From contig NZ_JAEKJT010000004.1 in the NCBI RefSeq assembly GCF_017303055.1, positions 1-64,000 on the forward strand: a stretch of DNA of 64,000 nucleotides, in the 5' to 3' direction. Made by a program: the position numbers and the translations under genes. Positions 51,087 through 61,410 of this stretch are shown here, piece by piece (position 1 is the first letter of the stretch; each line of letters starts with the position of its first letter). Source of the DNA: Halomonas litopenaei (GTDB lineage Bacteria; Pseudomonadota; Gammaproteobacteria; Pseudomonadales; Halomonadaceae). A model generated the notes under the pieces. It was given only the letters and a program-made list of their open reading frames with translations. It was not told where the DNA came from and made no database searches.

Positions 51087-52133
51087 ATGGCCCGCATGAT
51101 AACCCGAAGCCCGTCGCTTTTGCATTGCTCTGCCCCGGATGAGCCGGACCTTCCCGCCCCCGGTGGCTGGCAGCGCCAGCTGGCCGGAGCCATTCGCGAC
51201 CCTGCCGAGCTATGCCGCCGCCTTGGCCTGGATGCCAGCCTGGTGCCTGGCGCCGAGGCCGGCCACGCCCTGTTCGAGGTGCGCGTTCCCGAGGCCTTTG
51301 CCGCCAGAATGCGTCACGCTGACCCGCAGGACCCCCTGTTGCGCCAGGTACTGCCCCTGTCCGACGAACAGTCGACGCCATCAGGCTACGTCACGGACCC
51401 GCTGCAGGAGGCGCAGCACACCGCCAGACGCGGACTGATCCACAAGTACGCTGGCCGGGTACTGCTCATCACCAGTCCCGCCTGCGCGGTCAACTGCCGC
51501 TACTGCTTCCGTCGCCATTTTCCCTATCAGGACAATGCGCCTTCACGCTCTCAGTGGGACGATACCCTCGACTACCTGCGCGACGATGTCAGCCTGCGAG
51601 AGGCCATTCTGTCCGGCGGCGATCCCCTGGCCGCCAGTGACCGCCAACTGTCCTGGCTGGTCGAACGGCTGGACGCCATCAGCCATCTCAAGCGCCTCCG
51701 GATGCACACCCGGCTGCCGGTAGTGATCCCCGATCGGGTCGACGGACCGCTGCTCGACTGGCTTGGCAAGACGCGCCTGCAGAAGGTAATGGTGCTGCAT
51801 ATCAACCACGCCAACGAGATCGACGACGCGGTGATTCGCGCCTGCCAGCGACTGGCTCGAAGCGGCGTCACCCTGCTCAACCAGAGCGTGATCCTGAAGG
51901 GCGTGAACGACTCGGTCGATGCCCTGGAGGCCTTGTCAGAACGGCTGTTCGAGGCGGGTATCCTGCCCTACTACCTGCATGCCTTCGATCCCGTGGTCGG
52001 CGCCGCCCATTTCGATGTCAGTGACCCGCGGGCCGATGCCCTGGTCGATGAGCTACGCACTCGACTCCCCGGCTTCCTCATGCCAACGCTGGTGCGTGAG
52101 ATACCCGGCGAGGCCAGCAAGACACCGCTGTAA
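51087..52133 (+). CDS. epmB: EF-P (R)-beta-lysine 2,3-aminomutase EpmB
   Basis: Radical SAM enzyme of 348 aa that turns (S)-lysine into (R)-beta-lysine for EF-P modification. The SAM cluster CX3CX2C is [12 protein letters not shown] (about 127-138), with [28 protein letters not shown] and [16 protein letters not shown] downstream. The ATG at 51087 aligns with the E. coli start (MAHIVT vs MARMIT). It diverges from efp. The last residues GEASKTPL equal those before the E. coli C-terminal tail, so it ends slightly early but is complete. Confidence 0.95.
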   Translation: MARMITRSPSLLHCSAPDEPDLPAPGGWQRQLAGAIRDPAELCRRLGLDASLVPGAEAGHALFEVRVPEAFAARMRHADPQDPLLRQVLPLSDEQSTPSGYVTDPLQEAQHTARRGLIHKYAGRVLLITSPACAVNCRYCFRRHFPYQDNAPSRSQWDDTLDYLRDDVSLREAILSGGDPLAASDRQLSWLVERLDAISHLKRLRMHTRLPVVIPDRVDGPLLDWLGKTRLQKVMVLHINHANEIDDAVIRACQRLARSGVTLLNQSVILKGVNDSVDALEALSERLFEAGILPYYLHAFDPVVGAAHFDVSDPRADALVDELRTRLPGFLMPTLVREIPGEASKTPL

Positions 52134-52135
52134 TA

Positions 52136-52210
52136 ACAAGAGAAAAAGCGAACGGAAAGGAAAGCGAGGAAAGCGAGGAAAGCGAGAAGGGAGAAGAGCA
52201 AGGAACGGGG
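52136..52210 (+). repeat. polypurine tract with 9-bp tandem repeats after epmB
   Basis: About 70 bp of almost only A and G on the plus strand directly follow the epmB stop codon, including three 9-bp units AAAGCGAGG near 52161-52187. It lies before two terminator hairpins. No coding function is apparent. Confidence 0.8.
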
Positions 52211-52220
52211 ATCGGTGACA

Positions 52221-52240
52221 CCCGGGCGCCAGTGCCCGGG
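52221..52240. terminator. hairpin in the epmB-leuA convergent region
   Basis: CCCGGGC / GCCCGGG form a 7-bp stem with a 6-nt loop, followed by CCAAGGAAAA on the plus strand. It probably serves epmB, although no T-run follows. Confidence 0.55.
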
Positions 52241-52250
52241 CCAAGGAAAA

Positions 52251-52283
52251 GGCCCCCGCCGCAGGGAAGCTGCGGCGGGGGCC
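52251..52283 (-). terminator. rho-independent terminator of leuA
   Basis: GGCCCCCGCCGCA and TGCGGCGGGGGCC form a 13-bp stem with a 7-nt loop; TTTTCC follows on the minus strand, 29 bp after the leuA stop. Confidence 0.9.
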
Positions 52284-52311
52284 TCGTCATCGCGCCTGGC
52301 GGCGCTTAGGC

Positions 52312-54018
52312 TTAGGCCACGCTATCGGCGGTGACGTTGGGTGCCACCTCCTCGGTAGACAGGCAGCGGTTCACCGCACTCATCACCCCCTTGATCGAGG
52401 CACTGGTGATGCTCTCGTCGGTACCTACCCCAAACACGGCTTCTCCCTTCACCCGCACTTCAACGTAGGCGATGGCTTCTGCGTCGGCGCCCTGGCCACG
52501 GGAGTGCTCGTGATAATCGATGATTTCGATGTCATGGCCCTCACCGCGCAATGCCTTGACGAAGGCCGCCAGGGGGCCATTGCCCTCACCGCTGATGGTG
52601 TGGCGCTGACCGTCCTTGGCAATGCAGGCCTCAAGCATCACCGTCGGACTGTCCGGCTCGGACGACAGACGGTGACTGACCAGGCTGTAGGGCTCGGTCT
52701 TGGCCAGGTACTCGTCGACGAAGGTCTGGTAGATCATCGCCGAGGTAATCTCCTTGCCGACCCGATCGGCCACCTCCTGCACCACCAGGCTGAACTCCAT
52801 GGACAGCCGGCGCGGCAGTTCGATGCCGTGCTCCTGCTCGAGCAGGTAGCTGACGCCGCCCTTGCCGGACTGGCTGTTGACGCGGATCACCGCTTCGTAG
52901 CTGCGGCCCACGTCCAACGGGTCGATGGGCAGGTAGGGCACTTCCCAGACGCTGTCAGGGTTTTCCTTGCGCAGCGCCATGCCTTTCTTGATGGCGTCCT
53001 GGTGAGAGCCGGAGAAGGCCGTGAACACCAGATCACCCACGTAGGGGTGGCGCGGATGCACCGGCAGCTGGTTGCAGTGCTCGACCTCGCGCATGATCGG
53101 GGTGATGTTCGAGAAATCGAGCCCCGGATGCACACCCTGGGTGTAGAGGTTCATCGCCAGGGTGACGATGTCGACATTACCGGTACGCTCGCCGTTGCCG
53201 AACAGGGTGCCTTCGACCCGGTCGGCGCCAGCCATCACCGTCAGTTCAGCGGCAGCCACGCCGGTTCCCCGGTCATTGTGGGGATGCACGCTGACGATCA
53301 GGTGATCACGGTGCTCGACATTGCGGCAGAACCACTCGATCTGATCGGCATAGTTATTGGGGGTCGCGCACTCTACCGTCGCCGGCAGGTTGACGATCAT
53401 CTTGTTGTCGGCGCTTGCACCGTAGGTCTCGCGCACCGCATTGACGACTTCAACAGCAAAGTCCATCTCGGTGGTGGTGAACAGCTCCGGTGAATACTGG
53501 AAGGTCCACTGGGTGTCGGGCGCCGCCTTCATCAGGTCGCGAATCTGGGTGGTGGCGTCAACCGCAATCTGGATGCACTCGGCCTTGTTGACGTTGAACA
53601 CCACACGACGGAATACCGGATCCGTGGCGTTGTACACGTGCACGATAGCCTTCTTGGCGCCCTTCAGGGCCTCGAAGGTGCGCTCGATCAAGTGCGGACG
53701 TGCCTGAGTCAGCACCTGAATGGTCACATCGTCCGGCACCTTGTTGTCTTCGATCAGGCTGCGCACGAAGTCGAAGTCAGTCTGGGACGCTGACGGGAAA
53801 CCCACTTCGATTTCCTTGAAGCCAATCTTCAGCAGCAGGTCAAAGAAACGCTGCTTGCGTTCCTGGTCCATCGGATCGATCAAGGCCTGATTACCGTCGC
53901 GCAGGTCGACGCTGCACCACTTCGGCGCGGCCTCGATACGCTGGTTGGGCCACTGCCGATCAGGCAGGTCCACGGCGACGAAGGGACGGTACTTGCTGGA
54001 AGGATCGTTGAGCATCAT
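52312..54018 (-). CDS. leuA: 2-isopropylmalate synthase (long form)
   Basis: First enzyme of leucine synthesis, condensing acetyl-CoA with 2-oxoisovalerate. The 568-aa protein is the longer LeuA type 2 (about 550-570 aa) and not the 520-aa E. coli form. The catalytic barrel shows [43 protein letters not shown] and the metal-binding region [10 protein letters not shown]; the C-terminal LeuA dimer/regulatory domain (about 430-555) carries leucine feedback control. It is preceded by a 490-nt leader with a leucine-rich peptide. Confidence 0.96.
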   Translation of the reverse strand: MMLNDPSSKYRPFVAVDLPDRQWPNQRIEAAPKWCSVDLRDGNQALIDPMDQERKQRFFDLLLKIGFKEIEVGFPSASQTDFDFVRSLIEDNKVPDDVTIQVLTQARPHLIERTFEALKGAKKAIVHVYNATDPVFRRVVFNVNKAECIQIAVDATTQIRDLMKAAPDTQWTFQYSPELFTTTEMDFAVEVVNAVRETYGASADNKMIVNLPATVECATPNNYADQIEWFCRNVEHRDHLIVSVHPHNDRGTGVAAAELTVMAGADRVEGTLFGNGERTGNVDIVTLAMNLYTQGVHPGLDFSNITPIMREVEHCNQLPVHPRHPYVGDLVFTAFSGSHQDAIKKGMALRKENPDSVWEVPYLPIDPLDVGRSYEAVIRVNSQSGKGGVSYLLEQEHGIELPRRLSMEFSLVVQEVADRVGKEITSAMIYQTFVDEYLAKTEPYSLVSHRLSSEPDSPTVMLEACIAKDGQRHTISGEGNGPLAAFVKALRGEGHDIEIIDYHEHSRGQGADAEAIAYVEVRVKGEAVFGVGTDESITSASIKGVMSAVNRCLSTEEVAPNVTADSVA

Positions 54019-54462
54019 GGCGAATTCTCCGGATACGGGCTGTGTCTAGCGATCGTTGGTACGATCTTGCTCGCGGTATTGTCGAGCTATTGTTGGCAGG
54101 CCTGACGTGCGCCTTATGGGCTGTGGCCAGGCATAAACGGCGACGCCCCGCTCACCAAAGGAGAGCGGGGCGTCATAAGTCGTAGCGCAGTGACATCAAT
54201 ATCGGCACCCACACATACCGTGACGATCCTCGGCTCATGACGAGCACAGGCACCTGAGCGAGCAGGGGCATGCTGATCCATCACAGGACGATCCATACCA
54301 ACGCTATCGAGGGCTGGGCGGTCGGTGCCGGGGCGATTCGTGGAGGGGTAAGAGACACTGACTAACATGGTTCAACCTCGATTCGACTAACTCTTGGCAA
54401 CAAGCTCCAGGCGATGAAGGCGGCTCGGGAAGAGCCAGGGCAGGCGCCATCGCCACGCGCAT
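54019..54462 (-). promoter_or_regulatory. leuA 5' leader between leader peptide and gene
   Basis: A 444-nt untranslated stretch. Close to the leader peptide stop it can form GGCTC-TTCCC-GAGCC (54422-54436) and a longer pairing GGCGAT / ATCGCC around it, candidates for pause or antiterminator structures. Further down lies a GC-rich hairpin (54142-54174). An 84-codon frame starting at 54368 behind GAGG runs through that hairpin and resembles no family I know; it is not annotated as a gene. Confidence 0.55.
54142..54174 (-). terminator. candidate leuA attenuator hairpin
   Basis: GACGCCCCGCTC / GAGCGGGGCGTC form a perfect 12-bp stem with a 9-nt loop, 124 nt before the leuA start. On the minus strand GCCGTTTATG follows, a weak T-run. 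It is the strongest hairpin of the leader but lies about 290 nt from the leader peptide, further than in classic attenuators. Confidence 0.5.
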
Positions 54463-54507
54463 TTACACGCGTAGTAGTAGTCGTAGGTCGAGGAGTCGAA
54501 GTGTCAT
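54463..54507 (-). CDS. leuL: leuA leader peptide
   Basis: A 14-codon frame reads [14 protein letters not shown], then TAA. Seven of 14 residues are leucine, four of them CTA codons that are uncommon in this GC-rich genome, and three stand in a row. This is the classic design of a leucine-sensing attenuator: ribosome stalling at the Leu codons when charged tRNA is scarce. AGGTG lies 7 nt upstream of the chosen ATG; an ATG two codons earlier (54513) is possible. The frame is on the same strand as leuA and upstream of it. Confidence 0.82.
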   Translation of the reverse strand: MTLRLLDLRLLLRV

Positions 54508-54519
54508 GTTCATGCACCT

Positions 54520-54548
54520 AGAAAATCAGTCTTGGCTGCCCTTGTCAA
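54520..54548 (-). promoter_or_regulatory. candidate leuA promoter
   Basis: TTGACA (54548-54543) is followed after 17 nt by TTTTCT (54525-54520) with an upstream TGA that would make an extended -10. Initiation would then fall within a few bases of the leader ATG, leaving almost no room for a ribosome site, so the true start may differ. Confidence 0.35.
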
Positions 54549-54883
54549 CCATTCGCCTGAATGACCCTGCCTGCAACGCAGCGGCCAAGCCCCCTGCCAT
54601 CCCTCGCAGAAGCGGCGCCAGCGGTACGCGCGAACGACGCTTTTCTGCTGATTTGCTGCCCTATCTCACTGTCACGCATTTGTCCTCTACGGCGTCTAGA
54701 GTAGGTGTTAGGTCACAGGTCCCGATAGGCCCGCAAGCCACGGACAAGGCGGCACGCCACCGGTTGTCTCCCGGCCGCGGCTTTACGGTCCCTACACCCT
54801 ATCTGGACGATTTCGGGACGCCACGCCTCGCACCCAAGGCCATTCAATCCCCCACGTCATTCCTACACTGCTGGAGACACAAG
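54549..54883. other. intergenic region upstream of the phosphodiesterase gene
   Basis: About 335 bp between the leuA promoter and the phosphodiesterase ATG. No gene of a known family is seen. It should contain the plus-strand promoter of the phosphodiesterase, but no clear -35/-10 pair was found. Confidence 0.4.
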
Positions 54884-56275
54884 ATGGTTGCGCTGAACCA
54901 CAGCACCCCACTTGCTATTACGCGATATCGCACACCAACCGCCCCCCAGGACCGCAGTCCCCACAGGCCCCGTCACGCCGTTCTGAGCACAGCCCTGTGC
55001 TTGAGCGTTGGCATCAGCCTGCTGACGATGGCCCTGTCTTCCTCGGCGGTGGCAGCATCCGACTCCACCAGCGCATCGACCTCTCTACCGGTCAGCGTCG
55101 GCCCGCGGCCCTACTTCCTGATCGACGACATGGATGAGGACAACGCTCAGTCCGCCGAGCTCAAGGCCACACTTCAGCAGTGTGCGTCGTCCCTGGACCA
55201 GCTTGAGCCCAGCGACTTTTCGATTGGCCATCGCGGTGCGCCTCTCATGTTCCCGGAGCACACGAAAGAGTCCTACCTGGCGGCGGCAAGAATGGGTGCA
55301 GGGGTGCTCGAGTGTGACGTGGCCTTCACCGAAGACAAGGAGCTGGTGTGCCGCCACTCCCAGTGTGACCTGCATGGCACCACCAACATTCTGGAAACCG
55401 AACTGGCCAGCCAGTGCAGCGTGCCGCCAGCCTTCAATGCCGATGGCACCCTGAGCAACGCCAGCGATATCCAGTGTTGTACCAGCGATATCACCCTGGC
55501 CGAGTTCAAGACCCTGGAAGGACGCATGGATGGCGTCGACACCAGTGCCGACACCCTGGAAGCCTATCTGGCTGGCAACCCCCGCTGGCGCACAGAGCTC
55601 TACGCCGATCGCGGCACCCTGATGAGCCATGCCGAAAGCATCGCGCTGTTCCAGCAGCTCGGGGTCAAGATGACGCCGGAGCTGAAGACGCCTAGCGTGG
55701 AGATGCCCTTCGACGGCATGAGCCAGCAGGACTACGCGCAGAAGCTGCTCGATGAGTACGCCGAGGCAGGCGTGGCGCCAGCCGACGTCTTTCCGCAGTC
55801 ATTCCTGCTGGACGACGTGCGCTACTGGGTCGATAACACCGAGTTTGGAGATACCGCCGTCTATCTGGACGACCGCTATGACGTGGAAGGCTTTGACGTG
55901 ACCGACCCCAGCACCTGGCAACCGTCCATGCAGGAGCTGGCGGATATGGGCGTCAAGATTCTGGCCCCGCCGATGTGGATGCTGCTGGCCGCCGGCGACG
56001 ACCCTGACAAGCCCATCGTGCCATCGGTCTACGCCGAAGAGGCCAAGCAGGCGGGACTTGAACTGGTCGCCTGGTCCTTTGAGCGCTCGGCACCCTTGAC
56101 CCGGGATGGCGCCTGGTACCACCAGACCATTGATGACGTGGTAGACAACGATGGCGACAAGATGGTCGCGCTGGACGTCATGGCCAGGGATATCGGCGTC
56201 AAGGCAGTGTTCTCGGACTGGCCCGCGGCGGTCACCCTGTACGCCAACTGCATGGCGGACGAGCTGGCGCCCTAG
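54884..56275 (+). CDS. secreted glycerophosphodiester phosphodiesterase family protein
   Basis: Protein of 463 aa with a long basic N-region, a hydrophobic core (about 33-55) and a likely cleavage site near SAVAAS. The mature part is a GDPD TIM barrel: [17 protein letters not shown] with the catalytic His, [17 protein letters not shown] with metal-binding Glu/Asp and second His, and a C-terminal DWPAAVTLY. It would hydrolyse glycerophosphodiesters to glycerol 3-phosphate outside the cytoplasm. Unusually there are ten or so Cys residues, including a CC pair, suggesting disulfides and export. GGAG lies 7 nt before the ATG. It stands alone between leuA and the arc operon. Confidence 0.88.
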   Translation: MVALNHSTPLAITRYRTPTAPQDRSPHRPRHAVLSTALCLSVGISLLTMALSSSAVAASDSTSASTSLPVSVGPRPYFLIDDMDEDNAQSAELKATLQQCASSLDQLEPSDFSIGHRGAPLMFPEHTKESYLAAARMGAGVLECDVAFTEDKELVCRHSQCDLHGTTNILETELASQCSVPPAFNADGTLSNASDIQCCTSDITLAEFKTLEGRMDGVDTSADTLEAYLAGNPRWRTELYADRGTLMSHAESIALFQQLGVKMTPELKTPSVEMPFDGMSQQDYAQKLLDEYAEAGVAPADVFPQSFLLDDVRYWVDNTEFGDTAVYLDDRYDVEGFDVTDPSTWQPSMQELADMGVKILAPPMWMLLAAGDDPDKPIVPSVYAEEAKQAGLELVAWSFERSAPLTRDGAWYHQTIDDVVDNDGDKMVALDVMARDIGVKAVFSDWPAAVTLYANCMADELAP

Positions 56276-56313
56276 GCTCTCGGCAAGAAGATTAGCGCCC
56301 ACCACGTAAAAAC

Positions 56314-56337
56314 GGCCGGGTGGCAAGCCACCCGGCC
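56314..56337 (-). terminator. terminator of the arc operon
   Basis: GGCCGGGTGG / CCACCCGGCC form a perfect 10-bp stem with a CAAG/CTTG loop. On the minus strand GTTTTTACG follows, so it ends the arcDABC transcript about 185 bp after arcC; its stem may also stop the convergent phosphodiesterase transcript. Confidence 0.85.
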
Positions 56338-56522
56338 AGAACGCCTTCCGTGGCGTTGGCGCCCCTAACGCCATTCCGAGGGTTCCATCCTAACGACCCT
56401 GCCTGGCTGCGGCGCTCCCCCATCGGCGGTACCCAGCCCCCCTCAGACGAGGGGACCACCAGCGGCACTGCCATCTCGCCAAGTCCGTCACCAGCCAGGG
56501 GCACTCCCTTGCGGCAAGCCAT

Positions 56523-57452
56523 TCAGGCGAAGGACAAGCCCTGCGCCTCAGCAGTAATGCGGGTGCCGGCACGTCCCGCCACGATGGCCTCGATATCAGC
56601 GAGTGCTCCGATCACCGCCGTCTTGCCGCTGGCTCGCACAAACTCACAGGCCGCCTGCACCTTGGGGCCCATGGACCCGCTAGCGAAGTCGAGCGCTTCC
56701 AGGCTGTCAGGATCGGCCTCCGCCACCCGCCGGCTCTGGGGCGTTCCCCAATCCAGATAGACACCGTCAACATCCGTGGCGATGATCAGCAGATCACTGG
56801 CGAGCTCTCGAGACAGCAGCGACGAGCACATGTCCTTGTCGATGACGGCCTCGATGCCCTGAAGCTTGCCGTCCTCAGCGTACACGGTGGGAATCCCACC
56901 GCCGCCGGCACAGATCACCACCGTGCCCCGCTCGAGAAGCCAGCGCAGTGGGCGAATCTCGAAGATCCTTTTGGGCCTGGGACTCGGCACCACCCGGCGA
57001 TAATGATCACCGTCCTTGGCCATGGCCCAGCCCTTGAGCTCCGCCAGACGGCTGGCCTCTTCCTTCGAGTAGATGGGACCGATCGGCTTGGTAGGATGAG
57101 CAAAGGCCGGGTCAGCGGCATCGACTTCCACCTGAGTCAACAGCGAGGCGAACGGCACGTCGCCAGGCAACAGATTGCCCAGCTCCTGCTCGATCATGTA
57201 GCCGATCATGCCCTCGGTCTCGGCCCCCAGCACATCCAGCGGGAAGGCATTGTCCTCGTCATAGGCCGCCCCCTGCAGGGCCAGCAGCCCGACCTGAGGG
57301 CCGTTGCCGTGGGCAATGATCAACTCGTTGCCCGGCGCCACCCGTGCGATCTGCTCACAGGCGATACGAATGTTGGCGCGCTGGGCGTCCCCATTCATGA
57401 CTTCGCCTCGTCGCAGCAGTGCATTACCGCCAAGCGCTATGGTGATACGCAT
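56523..57452 (-). CDS. arcC: carbamate kinase
   Basis: Enzyme of 309 aa that makes ATP from carbamoyl phosphate and ADP, the energy-yielding step of the arginine deiminase pathway. Motifs include [12 protein letters not shown] at the N-terminus, [29 protein letters not shown] and a C-terminal [13 protein letters not shown]. It is the last gene of arcDABC. The ATG follows after a 77-bp gap from arcB that contains a short hairpin. Confidence 0.96.
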   Translation of the reverse strand: MRITIALGGNALLRRGEVMNGDAQRANIRIACEQIARVAPGNELIIAHGNGPQVGLLALQGAAYDEDNAFPLDVLGAETEGMIGYMIEQELGNLLPGDVPFASLLTQVEVDAADPAFAHPTKPIGPIYSKEEASRLAELKGWAMAKDGDHYRRVVPSPRPKRIFEIRPLRWLLERGTVVICAGGGGIPTVYAEDGKLQGIEAVIDKDMCSSLLSRELASDLLIIATDVDGVYLDWGTPQSRRVAEADPDSLEALDFASGSMGPKVQAACEFVRASGKTAVIGALADIEAIVAGRAGTRITAEAQGLSFA

Positions 57453-57529
57453 ACGCTACTCTCCCGGTTCAGGTTGGCGAGCGGCACCAGGCCACTCGCC
57501 AGGTTCAGCCCAACATCGACGCCAGCGAC

Positions 57530-58540
57530 TCACACATCTCCCAGCGTCGACACCATTACCGCCTTGATGGTGTGCATGCGGTTTTCCGCCTGCTCGAAGG
57601 CAATGCAGGCCGGGGATTCGAACACCTCCTCGGTGACTTCAATACCGTTCTTAAGGACCGGATACTGCTCGGCGACCTGACGCCCCACCTTGGTGTCGCA
57701 GTTGTGGAAGGCGGGCAGACAGTGCATGAACTTGACCCGGGGGTTGCCCGACGCCGCCAGCAAGGCCTGGTTGACCTGATAGGGCAGCAGCTGGTCGATG
57801 CGCTCGGCCCAGGCCTCCACCGGCTCACCCATGGAGACCCACACATCGGTGTGTATGAAGTCGACGCCCTTGACCGCTTCCTGAGGATCTTCGGTCAGGC
57901 AGAGTCGTGCCCCACTCTGCTCGGCAAAGCGACGACAGTTGGCCAGGTGCTCTTCATCCGGCCAGAGCGCCCTTGGCGCGGCGATACGCACGTCCATGCC
58001 CAGCTTGGCGCCGATCAGCAGCAGCGAGTTGCCCATGTTGTTGCGCGCATCCCCCAGATAGGCGAAGGAGATCTCGTGCAGCGGCTTCTCCGCGTGCTCA
58101 CGCATGGTCAGCACGTCAGCGATCATCTGGGTCGGGTGGTACTCATCGGTCAGCCCGTTGTAGACCGGCACCCCAGAGAAGGCCGCCAGCTCCTCCACCA
58201 CCTCCTGGCTGAAGCCGCGATACTCGATGGCGTCATACATGCGTCCCAGGACCCGAGCGGTATCACGCATGGACTCCTTGTGACCGATCTGGGACGAGGT
58301 CGGGTCGATGTAGGTCACATTGGCGCCCTGGTCATAGGCGGCCACTTCAAACGCACAGCGGGTACGGGTGGAGGTCTTCTCGAAGATCAGCGCAATGTTC
58401 TTGCCCTTCAGCCGCTGGGTCTCGCAGCCGCTGTACTTGGCGCGCTTGAGATCACGAGACAGGTCCAGCAGGTAGCGCAGCTCGCGCTCGGAGTGATGCA
58501 TCAGTGACAGCAGGTGACGATGGTGGATGTTGAACGCCAT
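57530..58540 (-). CDS. arcB: ornithine carbamoyltransferase, catabolic
   Basis: Enzyme of 336 aa converting citrulline and phosphate to ornithine and carbamoyl phosphate. The carbamoyl-phosphate loop STRTRC, the HPTQ motif and the ornithine motif HCLPAFH are intact. The length, the residues around [20 protein letters not shown] and above all its place between arcA and arcC mark the catabolic form and not the anabolic ArgF. Confidence 0.95.
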   Translation of the reverse strand: MAFNIHHRHLLSLMHHSERELRYLLDLSRDLKRAKYSGCETQRLKGKNIALIFEKTSTRTRCAFEVAAYDQGANVTYIDPTSSQIGHKESMRDTARVLGRMYDAIEYRGFSQEVVEELAAFSGVPVYNGLTDEYHPTQMIADVLTMREHAEKPLHEISFAYLGDARNNMGNSLLLIGAKLGMDVRIAAPRALWPDEEHLANCRRFAEQSGARLCLTEDPQEAVKGVDFIHTDVWVSMGEPVEAWAERIDQLLPYQVNQALLAASGNPRVKFMHCLPAFHNCDTKVGRQVAEQYPVLKNGIEVTEEVFESPACIAFEQAENRMHTIKAVMVSTLGDV

Positions 58541-58552
58541 GAGTGTCTCCTT

Positions 58553-58573
58553 GACGGCTGCCTGGCAGCCGTC
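58553..58573 (-). terminator. intercistronic hairpin upstream of arcB
   Basis: GACGGCTG / CAGCCGTC form an 8-bp stem in the 98-bp arcA-arcB gap, which also holds the palindrome GCTGACGTCAGC. No T-run follows. It may be an RNA-processing or stability element of the operon mRNA. Confidence 0.5.
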
Positions 58574-58638
58574 GATGGGAAGCCAAAAGAGAAAAAGACG
58601 GTTCCGCTGACGTCAGCGGTCGACGTCACAAGCCGGTA

Positions 58639-59895
58639 TCAGTAGTCGACGGCATCGCGGGAAATGGGGCAGGTCATGCAGTGACCGCCACCACGTCCGC
58701 GCCCCAGTTCGCTGGCACTGATGGTGATGACCTCGACGCCCGCCTTGCGCAGCAAGGTGTTGGTGTAGGTATTACGGTCATAGCCGACCACCACACCGGG
58801 CTCGAGGGCGACCACATTGTTGCCGTCATCCCACTGCTCGCGCTCGGCCTCGTAGCTGTCGCCGCCGGTCTCCACCACACGCAGCTTGGGCAGACCAAGG
58901 GCCTCGGCCACGACCTCGATGAAGCCTTGATTCTCGCGTCGCACGTCGATGCCACTGGGCTTGCTCTCGTCCGGGCGCAGGCTGAACGGCACGATATCCT
59001 TGACCACCTCCGGGAAGACCGTGACCAGATCGCGATCACAGAAGCTGAACACCGTATCCAGATGCATCGCGGCACGAGAACGCGGCAAGCCCGCCACGAT
59101 GACCCGTTCGGCTTCACCCGCCCGGAACAAGGCGCTGGCCACCTGGCCGATAGCCTGATGCGAGGTACGCTCCCCCATACCGATCAACACGACGCCGTTG
59201 CCCACCGGCATGACATCGCCACCTTCCAGCGTTGCAGCACCGTGGTCCTGATCAGGGTTGCCGTACCACACCTTGAAGTCGGCGCCGACAAACCTCGGGT
59301 TGAAGCGATAGATGGCTGACGTCAGCAAGGTTTCCTGGCGCCTGGCTGGCCAGTACATGGGGTTGAGGGTGACGCCACCGTAAATCCAGCAGGTGGTATC
59401 GCGAGTGAACAGGGTGTTGGGCAACGGCGGCAGCACAAAGCTCGAGCGCCCCAGGTAGTCACGGAAGGTCTTGAGGGTCTCGCCACCATGACTCTCGGTG
59501 ATATCGGCCCAGGACACCCCGCCGATCAGAAAGTCGGCTAGACGCCGAGGCTCAAGGTCGGTCAGCCAGGCGCGAACTTCATCCGCAAGCCCATGGCCGA
59601 CCAGGTTGGAGGTGATCTTGCGGTCCAGAACCCAGCGCACCGCGTCACGATTTTCCAGTGTTTCGGTCAGCAGATTGTGCATCTCGAGCACTTCGACATC
59701 ACGCTCACGCATCTTGGTCACGAAGTCGAAATGATCACGCTTCGCCTGATTGGTCCAGAGCACATCATCGAATAACAGCTCGTCGCAATTACTGGGCGTC
59801 AGCCTGAGGTGAGCAAGCCCCGGTGAACACACCATGACCTTGCGAAGCTTACCCACTTCCGAGTACACACCCAATCGATAACCGCCTGTCTTCAT
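58639..59895 (-). CDS. arcA: arginine deiminase
   Basis: Enzyme of 418 aa that hydrolyses arginine to citrulline and ammonia. The catalytic Cys lies in [14 protein letters not shown] at the C-terminus; the catalytic His and Glu/Asp are in MHLDTVFSF and LEGGDVM, with [12 protein letters not shown] upstream. It is the second gene of arcDABC. In halophiles this pathway yields ATP without respiration and raises pH. Confidence 0.97.
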   Translation of the reverse strand: MKTGGYRLGVYSEVGKLRKVMVCSPGLAHLRLTPSNCDELLFDDVLWTNQAKRDHFDFVTKMRERDVEVLEMHNLLTETLENRDAVRWVLDRKITSNLVGHGLADEVRAWLTDLEPRRLADFLIGGVSWADITESHGGETLKTFRDYLGRSSFVLPPLPNTLFTRDTTCWIYGGVTLNPMYWPARRQETLLTSAIYRFNPRFVGADFKVWYGNPDQDHGAATLEGGDVMPVGNGVVLIGMGERTSHQAIGQVASALFRAGEAERVIVAGLPRSRAAMHLDTVFSFCDRDLVTVFPEVVKDIVPFSLRPDESKPSGIDVRRENQGFIEVVAEALGLPKLRVVETGGDSYEAEREQWDDGNNVVALEPGVVVGYDRNTYTNTLLRKAGVEVITISASELGRGRGGGHCMTCPISRDAVDY

Positions 59896-59982
59896 CGCTT
59901 TTCTCCTTCCCCTATAAACAAGGGAATTCGTATCAGAAAGTCACTCTCCAGAACCTCTTTCACCTACTCTATTCGACTCCCC

Positions 59983-61410
59983 CTAGAGGCTTAACCACCC
60001 CTGATAAAGACCTGCTACTGCCAAGGCAAAAGCACCGACAGTCGCCATAAAAATGATCATCTCGTAGCGCTTGAAGACGGCCTCACCGCGCTCACGCTTA
60101 GCCCAGATAAACAGGATCGCGCCTGGCGTGTAGAGAAGCGCCGAGAGCAGCAGATACTGGATACCTCCCGCATACAGAAGCCAAAGGGCATACAGCGTGG
60201 CCAAGCCACTGATGAAAGCATCCTTCAGGCGATCTTCCGGGGAGCCCTCGTACCCCTCGCCCTTCAACGTCAGCATGAGGGCATAGGCAGCGGACCATAG
60301 GTAAGGCACCAGAATCATCGAGCTGGCGAGATACAAGAGACTGAGATAGGTCGACTCGCTGAGCAGCGTGAGCAGAAGAAACACCTGGATCAGGCCATTG
60401 GATAGCCATAGCGCTTTGACCGGCACCTTGTTGACGTTTTCCCTGCTCAAGGCCGCGGGCATGGTGCCGTCACTGGAAGCGGCACGAAGTATCTCGGCGC
60501 ACAGTAGCGTCCACGACAGCAAGGCTCCCAATAGCGAGATCGCCAAGCCTGCGCTGATCAGGTATCCCCCCCAGGGACCCACCACATGGCTGAGTACCAG
60601 CGCCATGGAAGGGTTCTTAAGACCCGCGAGTTCAGGCTGGGACATGATGCCCATGGACAGGACGTTGACCATGACCAACAGCAGCAGTACACCGAGAAAG
60701 CCGAGCACAGTGGCCCGCCCCACATCGCGACGTTCCCGAGCCTTCGAGGAATAGATGCTCGCGCCCTCGACGCCGATGAACACCCACACCGTCACCAGCA
60801 TCATGTTGCGCACCTGATCCATCACGTTGCCAAGATCAGGGTTGGCCTGCCCCCAGATATCCAGAGTAAAGACGTCCAGCCGAAACCCAATCGACGCCAG
60901 CACGATGAACATCACCAGCGGAACCACCTTGGCGACGGTGGTCACGATATTGATATATGCCGCCTGCTGAATGCCCCTCGAGACAAGCCAGTGAACGCTC
61001 CATAGCAGCATTGAGGCGCACAGCACCGCGAGCGGCGTATTGCCATCACCGAAAGCGGGAAAGAAGAAACCGAGGGTACTGAAAAGAAGAACGAAATAAC
61101 TGACATTTCCGAGCCAGGCGCTGATCCAGTAGCCCCAGGCAGAAGAGAAACCAAGGTAGTCACCGAACCCCGCCTTGGCGTAGGCATAGATACCGGCATC
61201 CAGTTCCGGCTTTCGATTGGCCAGCGTCTGAAAGACGAACACCAGCGCCAACATGCCGACCGCCGTAATACTCCATCCGATCAGCATCGCTCCAGGAGAT
61301 GCACTTGCCGCCATGTTTTGCGGCAGTGAAAAGATTCCTCCACCAATCATCGAACCAACGACCAGCGCAAGCAGTGCACAAAGCCCGAGCTTATGTCTGG
61401 GTGTTTCCAT
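59983..61410 (-). CDS. arcD: arginine/ornithine antiporter
   Basis: APC-family exchanger of 475 aa with about 12-13 membrane helices, opening with the conserved GSMIGGGIFSLPQNMA (about 19-34) and IGWSITAVGML. It exchanges external arginine for internal ornithine, needing no net energy. It is the first gene of the arc operon. GGAAG lies before the ATG. Confidence 0.94.
   Translation of the reverse strand: METPRHKLGLCALLALVVGSMIGGGIFSLPQNMAASASPGAMLIGWSITAVGMLALVFVFQTLANRKPELDAGIYAYAKAGFGDYLGFSSAWGYWISAWLGNVSYFVLLFSTLGFFFPAFGDGNTPLAVLCASMLLWSVHWLVSRGIQQAAYINIVTTVAKVVPLVMFIVLASIGFRLDVFTLDIWGQANPDLGNVMDQVRNMMLVTVWVFIGVEGASIYSSKARERRDVGRATVLGFLGVLLLLVMVNVLSMGIMSQPELAGLKNPSMALVLSHVVGPWGGYLISAGLAISLLGALLSWTLLCAEILRAASSDGTMPAALSRENVNKVPVKALWLSNGLIQVFLLLTLLSESTYLSLLYLASSMILVPYLWSAAYALMLTLKGEGYEGSPEDRLKDAFISGLATLYALWLLYAGGIQYLLLSALLYTPGAILFIWAKRERGEAVFKRYEMIIFMATVGAFALAVAGLYQGWLSL

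Noticed and set aside
54114..54368. 84-codon frame in the leuA leader
   Set aside because: Although GAGG precedes its ATG, it crosses the GC-rich attenuator hairpin, has no family match and no leucine bias.
56292..56522. 76-codon frame following arcC
   Set aside because: It runs through the arc terminator and has no convincing ribosome site or known domain.
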